DNA of 64,000 nt, taken from Candidatus Zixiibacteriota bacterium (GTDB lineage Bacteria > Zixibacteria > MSB-5A5 > DSPP01). Where the stretch lies: positions 1 through 64,000 of the forward strand of contig JAKEHY010000017.1 of assembly GCA_022614805.1 (NCBI GenBank), given 5' to 3'. This document shows positions 49,841 to 59,100 of the stretch, in pieces (positions within the stretch are counted from its first letter, which is position 1; every line of letters starts with the position of its first letter). The notes under the pieces are model-generated. The model searched no databases. It was not told the DNA's origin and saw nothing but the letters and a program-made list of their open reading frames with translations. A program made the translations under genes and the position numbers.

Positions 49841-49868
49841 AACTTAAGGTCAAAAAAGAAGATGTCAA
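49841..49868 (-). promoter_or_regulatory. Promoter of pyrR-pyrB-pyrC
   Basis: TTGACA (49868-49863), 16 bases and TAAGTT (49846-49841) on the minus strand. The -10 is imperfect. Confidence 0.55.
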
Positions 49869-49913
49869 GCGATTTTCAATAATTTCCATTTCCCGCCGTG
49901 AAAATTCTTCAGC

Positions 49914-49940
49914 TTGACATCATTCCCCCCCCCTTTTATT
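49914..49940 (+). promoter_or_regulatory. Promoter of the glycan-cluster membrane protein, near-leaderless
   Basis: TTGACA (49914-49919) and a TTTATT -10 at 49935-49940 (15-base spacer). The start codon at 49949 is only 8 bases from the -10, so the transcript would have almost no leader. Confidence 0.45.
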
Positions 49941-49948
49941 CTGGCGCA

Positions 49949-51763
49949 ATGGCCGAAAAAAAGTCCAAGCCGCCTCGTCCAACCGCAGCGCCCCCCAGTG
50001 AAATTTCCAAACAAACGATCTGGGTGCTTTTGGGTCTGGTTGTTGTGGTGGGGTTCTTTCTCCGCATCAACGGACTGACCGCCGATGCACCGCGGGATTT
50101 GACCTGGAGCCTGTCCCCGTACACGGACGAGGGGTTTATGGTGCAAAACGCCAAGAACAAAGTGCTTTTCGGCCGGTGGCTTCTGGACGATTTTTTCCGA
50201 ATGGCGGTCTCCCCGCTCTTTTCGGTGATAATGTATGCCAATTTCAAACTATTTGGTTTTGGATTCTCCCAAGCCAGAATGGTATCCGTGCTTTTCGGCT
50301 TGGGAACCGTTCTGCTCACATTCTTTATTTTAAAACGGGAAGCCGGAACCAAAGTCGGGCTCTTGGGGAGCTTTTTGGCGTCCACGAGTTTTCTTTGGAT
50401 TATGCAGAACCGGTTGGCACTGGAAGAATCCACGATGATGTTTTTTGTTCTGCTTGCGATTTTCTTTTGGACGGCTCCGGCCCGCAACGATTGGCAATTT
50501 CTTGCCGCCGGGCTTTCGGCTTCGGTGGCGATTTTCTTCGTCAAACTCTCCGGGCTTTTTTTTGCGCCGGTGCTGGTGGCCGAGGCGCTGCGCCAAAAAT
50601 TTTTGGTTCCCGATTCCCCCTTGAAAGAAAGGGGCTGGAAGCCGTTTTTGTTTTTTGCCGCCGGATTTCTCATCGGCCCGGTCGTCTGGATATTCACGAT
50701 TCTAATCCCCTTCGGCTATCCGGCACGATTGATGGTAAAAGCGAACACCATCGAATCGGCGGGAGGCAAGCCGGAAGATATCTGGGTTTTCATCCGGAAT
50801 ATCGTGACGCTCGGCACCGGCGACCGGCTTAGCTCTCGAGCGCCGGTCGTCTTTCTTTTGGCATGCTGGGGGCTTCTGGCCTGGGTGGGGAATATCAAAA
50901 ACAATCTGCGGGAAAAAAATGCACTCAAATTCATTCTTTTCGCCGGCTACGGCACGGGAACGATTATGCTGGCCCTGACCAATTATCATCCCCTGCGGTA
51001 CCAGATGATTTTTTTGCTCCCCACCATTTTCTGGGCCAGCTTGAAAGCGGTCGAGCTCTGGCAGGAGGGATTCAAACCAACCCATCCAAGGGCAGCCGGT
51101 TTGCTTATAAAAACCCCTCTGGTAATCCTATTCAGTTTCAACCTGCTCTACGCTTGGTATGCTTTCGTGCTGAACAATTATCCGAATTTCACCGGCCTGG
51201 TTGGGACTTTCAGTTCCAACCCGCAGGCCTGGTTTAAGGGGCTTCTGAAAACCGTTCAAAGTTACGGAAAACTGCTCACGCAAGCCGTAATTGTAGGAGT
51301 CATCGGGCTGGGTTTATGGTGGTGGATAAGCGCAAAATTTTCCAAACACCCTTCTGCCTCCGTTTTTCGGGCTCGGGTTTTGGTTGTAATTCTTCTTTTC
51401 ATCGGAACCCTTTCCGACTTTTCGCAATACAACCGCTGGTCGAAGAACAAAACTTATCAGTTGGTGGAGCTTTCGCGCGATTTGAAGAACCTGCCGGCCG
51501 GAAGCATGGTCGCGGGCCCCTGGTCCTCCTCCGCCACCATCGAAGCGCCGGTGCGGGCTTTGCCGATGCAGGTGTATTTGCACAAGGAGAAGGTGCTGGA
51601 GCGCTTTCCGGTGACCCATCTTTTAATCTTTCAGGGCGGCTGGGAGGCCGAATTCTTTCAGAAAACCTATCACGACGTTCTGGCCAAAAGCAAGGTTTTG
51701 AAGACCTATCCCATCGCCGGCGGCAGTCTTTACCTGCTCGAACTTCCCCCTAAAAATTCCTAA
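49949..51763 (+). CDS. Membrane glycosyltransferase, GT-C/ArnT-like
   Basis: The 604-residue protein has about 12-13 membrane segments and begins with a proline-rich cytoplasmic tail. The first periplasmic loop carries SPYTDEGFMVQNAKN, the acidic DE motif position of GT39/GT83 enzymes that use polyprenyl-phosphate sugars. Later segments include NYHPLRYQMIFLLPTIFWAS, with YHPLRYQ as in ArnT-like proteins. I use the ATG at 49949; the frame begins earlier, but the promoter at 49914-49940 rules out an upstream start. It is the first gene of a four-gene glycan cluster and overlaps the next start by one base. Confidence 0.85.
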   Translation: MAEKKSKPPRPTAAPPSEISKQTIWVLLGLVVVVGFFLRINGLTADAPRDLTWSLSPYTDEGFMVQNAKNKVLFGRWLLDDFFRMAVSPLFSVIMYANFKLFGFGFSQARMVSVLFGLGTVLLTFFILKREAGTKVGLLGSFLASTSFLWIMQNRLALEESTMMFFVLLAIFFWTAPARNDWQFLAAGLSASVAIFFVKLSGLFFAPVLVAEALRQKFLVPDSPLKERGWKPFLFFAAGFLIGPVVWIFTILIPFGYPARLMVKANTIESAGGKPEDIWVFIRNIVTLGTGDRLSSRAPVVFLLACWGLLAWVGNIKNNLREKNALKFILFAGYGTGTIMLALTNYHPLRYQMIFLLPTIFWASLKAVELWQEGFKPTHPRAAGLLIKTPLVILFSFNLLYAWYAFVLNNYPNFTGLVGTFSSNPQAWFKGLLKTVQSYGKLLTQAVIVGVIGLGLWWWISAKFSKHPSASVFRARVLVVILLFIGTLSDFSQYNRWSKNKTYQLVELSRDLKNLPAGSMVAGPWSSSATIEAPVRALPMQVYLHKEKVLERFPVTHLLIFQGGWEAEFFQKTYHDVLAKSKVLKTYPIAGGSLYLLELPPKNS

Positions 51764-52641
51764 TGGCTCCCCTCTCACCGGAGCTTTGTTATCTCTGTTC
51801 CTCGCCGGTCAGATTGCGCTATCCGGCCACGACCCGGCCGGAAGAGGAAAGCTACGCCATAACAGAAAACCGCACGGGCAAACACGGGAACCTGTTTGCC
51901 TGCCCCAATTGCGGGCTCTGGATGCTTTCCAAGAGAGAACGGGAAGCTTTTGCCGCCACTCCGAGCAAGCCGGATCCGACCTACCTCGAAGAGGAGGCCG
52001 GCCGGCGCAAGGCGTCCAGAAAAGTGTTGGAAAGTATTGAGAGGCTGGCAACCAAAGGGAAAATTTTGGACATCGGCAGCTCGGCCGGGTTTTTTCTGGC
52101 GGAGGCGAAATGCCGGGGCTGGGAGACAACGGGCATCGAGTTTTCGAGCTGGTCAAAAAGATATGCGGAGGAGCATTTTGGCCTAACCGTTTACGACCAG
52201 CCGCTGGAAAAGCTGAACTGGCCCAAGGAAAACTTTGACGCCGTAACGATGCTGGATGTCATCGAGCATTTGACCGAACCGTGGAAAATCCTGTCGGAAA
52301 TAAAAAAAATCCTGAAGCCGAACGGCGTTTGTGTCATCACGACGCCGGACATTGACAGTCTGACAGCCAAACTGACCAAAGAGAAATGGTACGCCATTCT
52401 TCCCGGTCATCTGTTTTATTTTTCCCCCAAAACCCTGGAAAAAATTCTTGTTGGAGCCGGCTTCCGCATAATACAGAGAAGAACCCACACCCGTTATTTC
52501 TCGCCGGCCTATTTTTTTTACCGGCTGGGAGGTTATCTTTCTTTTATGGAAAAGCTGGGAAAAAGCCGGGCTTTAAGGAAAGTGATGCTGCCGCTCAACT
52601 TCTTCGACCAGCTGGAATGGTATGCTAAGAAGAACGGATAG
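51763..52641 (+). CDS. SAM-dependent methyltransferase with N-terminal zinc ribbon
   Basis: The 292-residue protein starts with a zinc-ribbon-like part: C9/C12 in CYLCSS and C47/C50 in FACPNCGLW. It then has a class I methyltransferase domain with the SAM motif KILDIGSSAGFFLAEA and VTMLDVIEHLTEPWKILSEI. It resembles the sugar- or lipid-modifying methyltransferases found in polysaccharide gene clusters. The ATG overlaps the stop of the upstream gene (TAATG). The target is unknown. Confidence 0.9.
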   Translation: MAPLSPELCYLCSSPVRLRYPATTRPEEESYAITENRTGKHGNLFACPNCGLWMLSKREREAFAATPSKPDPTYLEEEAGRRKASRKVLESIERLATKGKILDIGSSAGFFLAEAKCRGWETTGIEFSSWSKRYAEEHFGLTVYDQPLEKLNWPKENFDAVTMLDVIEHLTEPWKILSEIKKILKPNGVCVITTPDIDSLTAKLTKEKWYAILPGHLFYFSPKTLEKILVGAGFRIIQRRTHTRYFSPAYFFYRLGGYLSFMEKLGKSRALRKVMLPLNFFDQLEWYAKKNG

Positions 52642-53416
52642 AAGCAAAAAAGTGACCGCCGTTCTGCCGGCGTATAACGCCGAGAAGACACTGGGGCGGA
52701 CGGTGGCGGATATTCCCCGTGAATGGGTGGATGAAATTATCTTAGTGGACGACGCCAGCCGGGATGGAACCGTGGACTTGGCTCTCAAGCTCGGTTTGAC
52801 GGTCGTCCGACACGAAAAAAACCGGGGCTACGGCGGCAACCAGAAAACCTGTTACACGGAAGCTTTGAAGCGGGAAGCCGACGTGGTGGTGATGGTGCAT
52901 CCCGATTATCAATACGACCCGACCTACATTCCCGGTTTGATTGCTCCCATTCTGGAGGGTAAATCGGACGCCGTTTTCGGCTCGCGGATGTTTGCCCGCA
53001 GGGGGGCGCTGGAAGGGGGAATGCCCTATTGGAAGTTTTTTGCCAACATTTTTCTTACGACCATCGCCAACGGGGTGTTGGGCTATCAGTTGAGCGAATA
53101 CCACTCCGGCTTCCGGGCCTACAGCCGGCAATTGCTCTTGAGTCTGCCTCTGGAATTGAATTCGGATAATTTTGTTTTCGATTCCGAAATCATCGTGCAG
53201 TGCGTGGCGGGCGGCTATCGCATTGGTGAAGTGCCGATTCCGACCCGTTATTTTAAGGAGGCCTCCTCCATCGGCTTCTGGAAGTCGGTGCAATACGGGC
53301 TGAACATCCTCTGGGTGCTTATGCAGTACCGATTACACCGCCTCAAGCTTTTGAATTTTCCCAAATATGAAAAGGTGGCGATGGCGGCATCGTTGAAGCC
53401 GGAAACCGGCAACTAA
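52622..53416 (+). CDS. Glycosyltransferase family 2, dolichol-phosphate-mannose synthase-like
   Basis: The 264-residue GT-A enzyme has VTAVLPAYNAEKTLGRTVAD, the DDAS motif in ILVDDASRDGT, NRGYGGNQKTCYTEA and MVHPDYQYDP with the acceptor-side D. It would load a sugar onto a polyprenyl phosphate for the GT-C enzyme upstream; this pairing is inference. The N-terminus overlaps the methyltransferase gene by 20 bases. No membrane segments are present beyond a short C-terminal hydrophobic stretch. Confidence 0.9.
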   Translation: MLRRTDRSKKVTAVLPAYNAEKTLGRTVADIPREWVDEIILVDDASRDGTVDLALKLGLTVVRHEKNRGYGGNQKTCYTEALKREADVVVMVHPDYQYDPTYIPGLIAPILEGKSDAVFGSRMFARRGALEGGMPYWKFFANIFLTTIANGVLGYQLSEYHSGFRAYSRQLLLSLPLELNSDNFVFDSEIIVQCVAGGYRIGEVPIPTRYFKEASSIGFWKSVQYGLNILWVLMQYRLHRLKLLNFPKYEKVAMAASLKPETGN

Positions 53417-53422
53417 ATTCAC

Positions 53423-54622
53423 TTGGCTCACTCCCCGACGGAAAAGAAAGTTTTTTTTCTAAGTCATTCTTTTTTTCGTTTCAAGGCGGAAGAGCTTTCC
53501 CACTATTTGAATACGCTGGCGCAGGAGCTGGCGAAAAGGGGATGGGAGGTAACACTCATTTTGCCCCACGCCCCCGGGTTGGCCGGCGAAGAACGGTTGG
53601 CCGGCATGAAACTTCTCCGCTTTCGATATTTTTTTGAAAAATGGGAAAATCTGGCCTACACGGGGGATATGGCCGAGCGGGTGCAAAAAAGCTTCTTTTA
53701 CAAAATCGTCTTTCTTTTCTTCCTTGCCGCCTTCTTCCTTAAAACAAGGAAAATGGTTAAAAAAGAAGAACCGGCCCTTTTGCATGCCCACTGGTGGATT
53801 CCGGGCGGGCTGGTGGCGTACGGACACTCCTTCTTTTCAAAAATCCCCTACCTCGTCACCCTGCACGGCACCGACTTGATGTTGCTTCGCAAAAGCGGCT
53901 TTCTGCGGAAAGTGGCCAAGAAGGTTTTCAATCGGGCATCCCGCCTAACGGTCGTTTCCAGCTTCTTAAAAAATGAACTGATTTCTCTTTTTCCCCAAAT
54001 CGAGGCAAAAACAGCAATCATTCCGATGCCGATTGACCCGGAAGCTCTGCGACGGGAACCGAAAGCAAAACCAAGCGAAAGAATCATCCTATCTCCGGCG
54101 CGGCTGATTGAACAGAAAAACCTGGGGACGCTCATTGAGGCCTTTTCCAACGTGGCGCCGGAATTTCCAGACGCAAAATTACTCATTGTGGGGAGCGGGC
54201 CGAAGGAGGCGGAGTTGAAAAACAGGGTGCGGCATTTGGACCTGGAGAAAAAAGTGGAATTTCTCCCTTCGATGCCGCCGCCGAAATTGGGGGGGCTGTA
54301 TCAGGCAACTGAAATTGTGACGCTCGTCTCAAAAAACGAGGGGTTCGGCCTGGTTTTGGTGGAAGCGTTCCTTTTTCAAAAGCCGGTGGTGGCGGCCCGC
54401 TCGGGCGGAGCGACCGACATCGTCACCGACGGTGAAAATGGTTTTCTGGTCGACCCGGACAATCCGGATGAAATCGCGGATGCGTTAAAAAAATTGCTGG
54501 CCGATGCCGATTTGAGGGAAAGAATGGGGAAAAACGGCCACCGAACCTATGTCGAAAAATTTTCTCCGGCGAAACTGGCGGAAAAATTCGACCGGCTGTA
54601 TTCGGAATTGACGCAAGCTTGA
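53423..54622 (+). CDS. Glycosyltransferase family 4
   Basis: The 399-residue GT-B enzyme has LNTLAQELAKRGWEVTLILP, HGTDLMLLRKSGF, LSPARLIEQKNLGTLIEAFS and the EX7E motif in KNEGFGLVLVEAFLFQKPVV. The start is TTG at 53423; the next ATG is 61 codons downstream and would lose the first Rossmann strand. The ribosome-binding site is weak. Product is a retaining transfer using an NDP-sugar; donor and acceptor are not visible. Confidence 0.9.
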   Translation: MAHSPTEKKVFFLSHSFFRFKAEELSHYLNTLAQELAKRGWEVTLILPHAPGLAGEERLAGMKLLRFRYFFEKWENLAYTGDMAERVQKSFFYKIVFLFFLAAFFLKTRKMVKKEEPALLHAHWWIPGGLVAYGHSFFSKIPYLVTLHGTDLMLLRKSGFLRKVAKKVFNRASRLTVVSSFLKNELISLFPQIEAKTAIIPMPIDPEALRREPKAKPSERIILSPARLIEQKNLGTLIEAFSNVAPEFPDAKLLIVGSGPKEAELKNRVRHLDLEKKVEFLPSMPPPKLGGLYQATEIVTLVSKNEGFGLVLVEAFLFQKPVVAARSGGATDIVTDGENGFLVDPDNPDEIADALKKLLADADLRERMGKNGHRTYVEKFSPAKLAEKFDRLYSELTQA

Positions 54623-54702
54623 CTTTGGGTCAATCTTTCATAATTTCAAATCCTTGTGAAAATTGAGGGCTAAAAAAATCGCCTTGCACAAATAACTAAG
54701 GT

Positions 54703-55968
54703 ATGGACAAGTTTGTAATTTTCGGCAAAAAGAAGCTTTCCGGATCGGTGGAAATCGACGGCTCCAAAAACGCCGTTCTGCCGATTCTGGCCGCTTCGCT
54801 GCTTCTGGACAGGGGGCAATCGGTCATCGAAAACGTCCCCAATTTGGCGGACGTTTCCACAATGGTGGAAGTAATGGAGCATCTGGGAGCCAAGGTTGAA
54901 AAGGACCTGCCCCACAAGAGGCTGGCCGTGGATGCTTCCGGCGTCAACAAAACGGTGGCTCCCTACGAGTTGGTGCGCAAGATGCGGGCCTCGTTTCTCG
55001 TTTTGGGTCCCCTGCTTGGACGATTTGGCAAGGCCAAAGTTTCCCTCCCCGGCGGATGCGTATTGGGTCAGCGGCCGGTCAATCTACACCTGTACGGCTT
55101 TTCCCGGATGGGGGCGAAATTCGAGGAGGAAGGCGGCTACGTCATCGGGGAGGCCAGGGAGCTTTCCGGCGCCACCATTTTTTTCGATCGACCGACCCAC
55201 ACCGGCACGGAAAACATCATCACCGGCGCGGTCTTGGCCAAGGGGAAAACCACCATCATCAACGCCGCCTGCGACCCGGAGGTGGTGGATTTGGCCAATT
55301 TTTTGAACAAGATGGGGGCCAAAATCGAGGGAGCCGGCACCTCGCAGATTACCGTCACCGGCGTCAAAAAGTTAGAACCAGTGGAGCACAAGGTGATTCC
55401 CGACCGGCTGGAAGCGGGAACTTTTCTGACCGCCGCCGCCGGCACCGCCGGGTACGTGGAGCTGACCAACCTCTGCCCGACCCATCTGCATATGGTTTTA
55501 ATCAAGCTGGCCGAAATGGGGGTGCATCTTGAAGTGAACCGGAACGCTCTCAAGGCCAAAGGTCCCTCCCGCTTGAAGGCCTTCAACATGGTAACCTTCC
55601 CCTATCCGGGATTCCCCACCGACCTGCAGGCCCAGATGATGTCTCTGGCTACAGTGGCCAACGGCACCAGTCATATCCGCGAAACCGTTTTCGAGGACCG
55701 TTTCACCCACGCGCCGGAGTTGGGGCGGTTGGGGGCTAAAATTGAAATTGCCCACGACGAAGCGGCCATCACCGGGGTGGAAACCCTGAAAGGAGCAACC
55801 GTGATGGCCTCCGACATACGGGCCGGAGCCGGGCTGGTGGTGGCGGCCTTGGCGGCGGAGGGAAAATCGGAAATTTTGCGGGTTTATCACATTGACCGCG
55901 GCTACCATAAAATAGAGCAAAAACTCTCCCACCTGGGCGCCGAAATCCAGCGGGTCGAAGCGGACTAA
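54703..55968 (+). CDS. murA: UDP-N-acetylglucosamine 1-carboxyvinyltransferase
   Basis: MurA transfers enolpyruvate from PEP to UDP-GlcNAc, the first committed step of peptidoglycan synthesis. The 421-residue protein has SKNAVLPILAASLL (K22, N23), the fosfomycin-sensitive cysteine in SLPGGCVLGQRPVNLH (C119) and DRLEAGTFLTAAAGTAG. Length is normal. A fosfomycin-sensitive enzyme is expected. It is separated from the glycan genes by 80 bases, which include a TTGACT and CATAAT box pair. Confidence 0.96.
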   Translation: MDKFVIFGKKKLSGSVEIDGSKNAVLPILAASLLLDRGQSVIENVPNLADVSTMVEVMEHLGAKVEKDLPHKRLAVDASGVNKTVAPYELVRKMRASFLVLGPLLGRFGKAKVSLPGGCVLGQRPVNLHLYGFSRMGAKFEEEGGYVIGEARELSGATIFFDRPTHTGTENIITGAVLAKGKTTIINAACDPEVVDLANFLNKMGAKIEGAGTSQITVTGVKKLEPVEHKVIPDRLEAGTFLTAAAGTAGYVELTNLCPTHLHMVLIKLAEMGVHLEVNRNALKAKGPSRLKAFNMVTFPYPGFPTDLQAQMMSLATVANGTSHIRETVFEDRFTHAPELGRLGAKIEIAHDEAAITGVETLKGATVMASDIRAGAGLVVAALAAEGKSEILRVYHIDRGYHKIEQKLSHLGAEIQRVEAD

Positions 55969-56078
55969 GCCCAAAAAGCCATCAAATCCCGAGTGCAAGC
56001 GTATATTTCATTGAGCGAAAGTTTGCACATCAAAGCCGGGAACGAACCGGCTTTGCAGGGTGTTAAAAAGGTAGCGAA

Positions 56079-56156
56079 ATGGATTTCAACGACTTACAAA
56101 GGACTGCGGACGGCACACCGATTGCGATTTTGCGGGTAGGCCAAAAAAGGAGATGA
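56079..56156 (+). CDS. Possible 25-aa leader peptide upstream of the protease-propeller gene
   Basis: ATG at 56079 follows AAAGGTAGCGAA and opens MDFNDLQRTADGTPIAIL, ending RVGQKRR and TGA at 56156. The last codons include the AAGGAG site of the next gene, whose ATG at 56161 is 4 bases away, so the two would be coupled. It may be a chance frame; only comparison with relatives could decide. Confidence 0.3.
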   Translation: MDFNDLQRTADGTPIAILRVGQKRR

Positions 56157-56160
56157 CCGA

Positions 56161-59100
56161 ATGAAGCTTATCCGCACCTTCACCGTAGCCGCCGCCCTCC
56201 TGTTCTTATTTGCCGTAGGAAGCGCCCAGGAAACCTACTTCGGAAAGAACAAGGTTCACTACAAAAAGTTCGACTGGCATTATATCCAGACCGAGCATTT
56301 TGACATCTATTACTATCAGAGCGGTTACGACCTGGCCAAGTTTGCGGCGGCCTCCCTGGAGTCGGCCTACGTGTATGTGCGCAAAAGCCTGAACTACGAC
56401 ATCCGCAAGCGGGTGCCGGTTATCCTCTTTTTGTCCCATAACGATTTCCAGCAGACCAACGTCACTCCGGAGCTGATTGAGGAAGGTGTGGGGGGATTCA
56501 CCGAATCGTTCAAAAACCGCGTGGTCTTGCCCTTTATGGGGAATTACGAGGATTTTCGCCACGTTTTGCACCACGAACTGACCCACGCCGTTATTTTTGA
56601 CATGCTTTTTGCCAACCCCTTCGGCTCGATACTCTCCCGTCAGGCTTTCTTTAGAATTCCTCTCTGGTTTGCGGAGGGGTATGCCGAGTACTCCTCCCGC
56701 TTTGGGATGGACCCCTTCGCCGACATGGTTTTGCGGGACGCCACCATCAATAACTACCTGCAGCCCCTCGATTACGTCGGCGGCTTTTTGGCCTACAAGG
56801 AGGGGCAGTCGGCCCTGGCCTATCTGGCGCAGAAGTACGGCGAGGAGAAAATTTCCGAAATCATCTCCAAGGGGAAGGTCAATCTGTCGATGGACCGGGC
56901 GATGAAGGCCGCCATCGGTCAGTCGATGTCGCAGTTCAACGACGAATGGGTGAAGGCCCAGAAGAAAATCTACTGGCCGGAGTTGAATCTGCGCAAAGAG
57001 CCGCGCGAATTCGCCAAGCAGCTGACCAATCACGAAAAGGACGGCTCCAACTTTAACGAGCGCCCCTCCTTTTCCCCCACCGGCAACGAGATTGCGATTT
57101 TCACCGACCGCTCCGATTTCACCGAGGTTTATCTGATTTCGGCCGCCGACGGCAAGCGGATTAAAAAGATTTTGAAGGGAGAGCGCTCCGGGGATATGGA
57201 GTCTTTGCACTCCTATGTTTCCGGGCTTTCCTGGTCGCCGGACGGGACGCGCATCGCCTTGGTGACCAAAAGCAAGGGGGAGGACGCCTTAACCATCTTC
57301 AAAGTCAAAGGCGGCGTGGAGCGGCGCTATAAGTTCGGGATGGACGGACTCTACTCCCCTTCCTACTCGCCGGACGGCTCTAAAATCGTTCTGGTTGGGA
57401 TGAAAGCGGGACAGACCAACCTGTATGAAGTCGATTTGAAAACCGGCAAGTTGTCGCAGGTGACCAACGACGCTTTTGGCGACTACGACCCGACCTACAG
57501 CCCGGACGGGAAATCCATCATCTTCGTTTCCGACCGGGCGGTGGAAAACGGCCACCCCTACAACCACCACAGCTTTAAGTACGGCTACTACAATCTCTTC
57601 AAATGGGAAGCCGAAGGGGGAAGCATTACCCCCTTGACCAAAGACGGGGCCAACAACCGAAGCCCGGTTTTTTCTCCGGACGGCAAGCGCCTGGCCTTTA
57701 CCGCCAATCCTTCCGGGGTGGACAACATCTACGTGATGGATATAGACAGCTTGAAGAGCTACCCGGTGACCAACGTTTTGACCGGCTGCTTTAATCCGAG
57801 CTGGTCCAAAGACGGCGACCGCTTGGCCTTTGCCTGCTTTTACAAGGGGGGATTTGACATCTTCGTTTTGAAAGACCCCAAGCCGGTCACCAAGCCGGGA
57901 GAAGAGCTGCCCCCCACCCACTTCGTTAAAACCCGCCGGGAGGCAGCCCCCTTTTACGTTTTGGACGAGGAGGAAAAGGACTCCGTGGCCGCATTTGAAA
58001 AAGCGAAAAAAGAAACGGAAAAAGAAAACAAAAAAACCGCCGTTTCCGACACCACGAAGACCGGACAACCGGAAAAAACCGAGACGGCGGAAGCCAAAGA
58101 TGACCCTTTCCGCTCCTTTGTTTTTACCGCCGAGCCGGAAACCGAAAAAAAGGATAGCGCCAAAGCGAAGGTCAAAGATTTGGCTGCCCCGGCCGATTCC
58201 CTGACCGATTCCACCCTCGTGGCCAGGCGGGAGCAGGACAGCATCTCGGCCACCGCCAAGCTTCCCGACGGTGAGTACAAGCAAAAGAAATACAGCCCCA
58301 AGTTCGCCCCCGACGTGGTGGCGGGGGGGCTTTCGTACGACACCTTTTTCGGCCTGCGGGGACAGTCCTTCCTTTACGTCACCGACGTGATGGGGGACCA
58401 CCAGTTCTTTCTGGCGACCGACTTGTTGAATTCCATCGACCAGTCCAACTTCCAGCTTTTCTACAACTACAGCAAAAAGCGGATAGATTACGGCTTCGGG
58501 CTTTTGTATTACAAGAATTTTTACATCGACAACCGCTCCGCCGCAGGCTTTTCCGACCGGCTCTTTTCCGACAAGGTGTACGGGGTGCTTTCGCAGGCAG
58601 CCTATCCCTTCTCGAAATTCACCCGCGCCCAGCTTTCCCTTTCGGCCCTGAATTTCGACCGGGAGTACTTTGACCCCCCCTATGACGACGCCAGCCGGCA
58701 GTTGGTGGTCGGCAACCTTTCGCTGGTCTCCGACGTGGTGCTTTGGGGCATCGTCGGGCCGACCAACGGTCACCGCTACGTTCTTTCGGCCGAGTATGCC
58801 CCCAAGGCGGCCAACAAGGGGATTTCTTACAGCGCCTATGAAGGGGACTTTCGCAAGTATTGGAAGTTCTGGAAGCGGTATAATTTCGTCTTCCGGCTCA
58901 CCGGCGGGCTTTCAAACGGGCCCACCCCCAAGCTGTTTTTCGTTGGCGGCGCCACCAACCAGATTACCTCTACGGTGGACCAGCAGCTGGCCTATACGCC
59001 GGAGGGGTTCTACGCTTCCAGCGTGATTACCCCCCTGCGCGGCATTGATTACTACGAATTGGCGGGAAACCGCTACTTTTTGACCAACTTGGAGTTCCGT

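Noticed and set aside
49898-49948. Upstream start of the GT-C gene
   Set aside because: The promoter lies inside this extension and the residues do not resemble the family.
57289-58773. Long minus-strand frame opposite the protease-propeller-barrel gene
   Set aside because: It mirrors a real gene with clear domains; the frame is rich in Gly/Val/His, as is typical of antisense shadows in GC-rich DNA.
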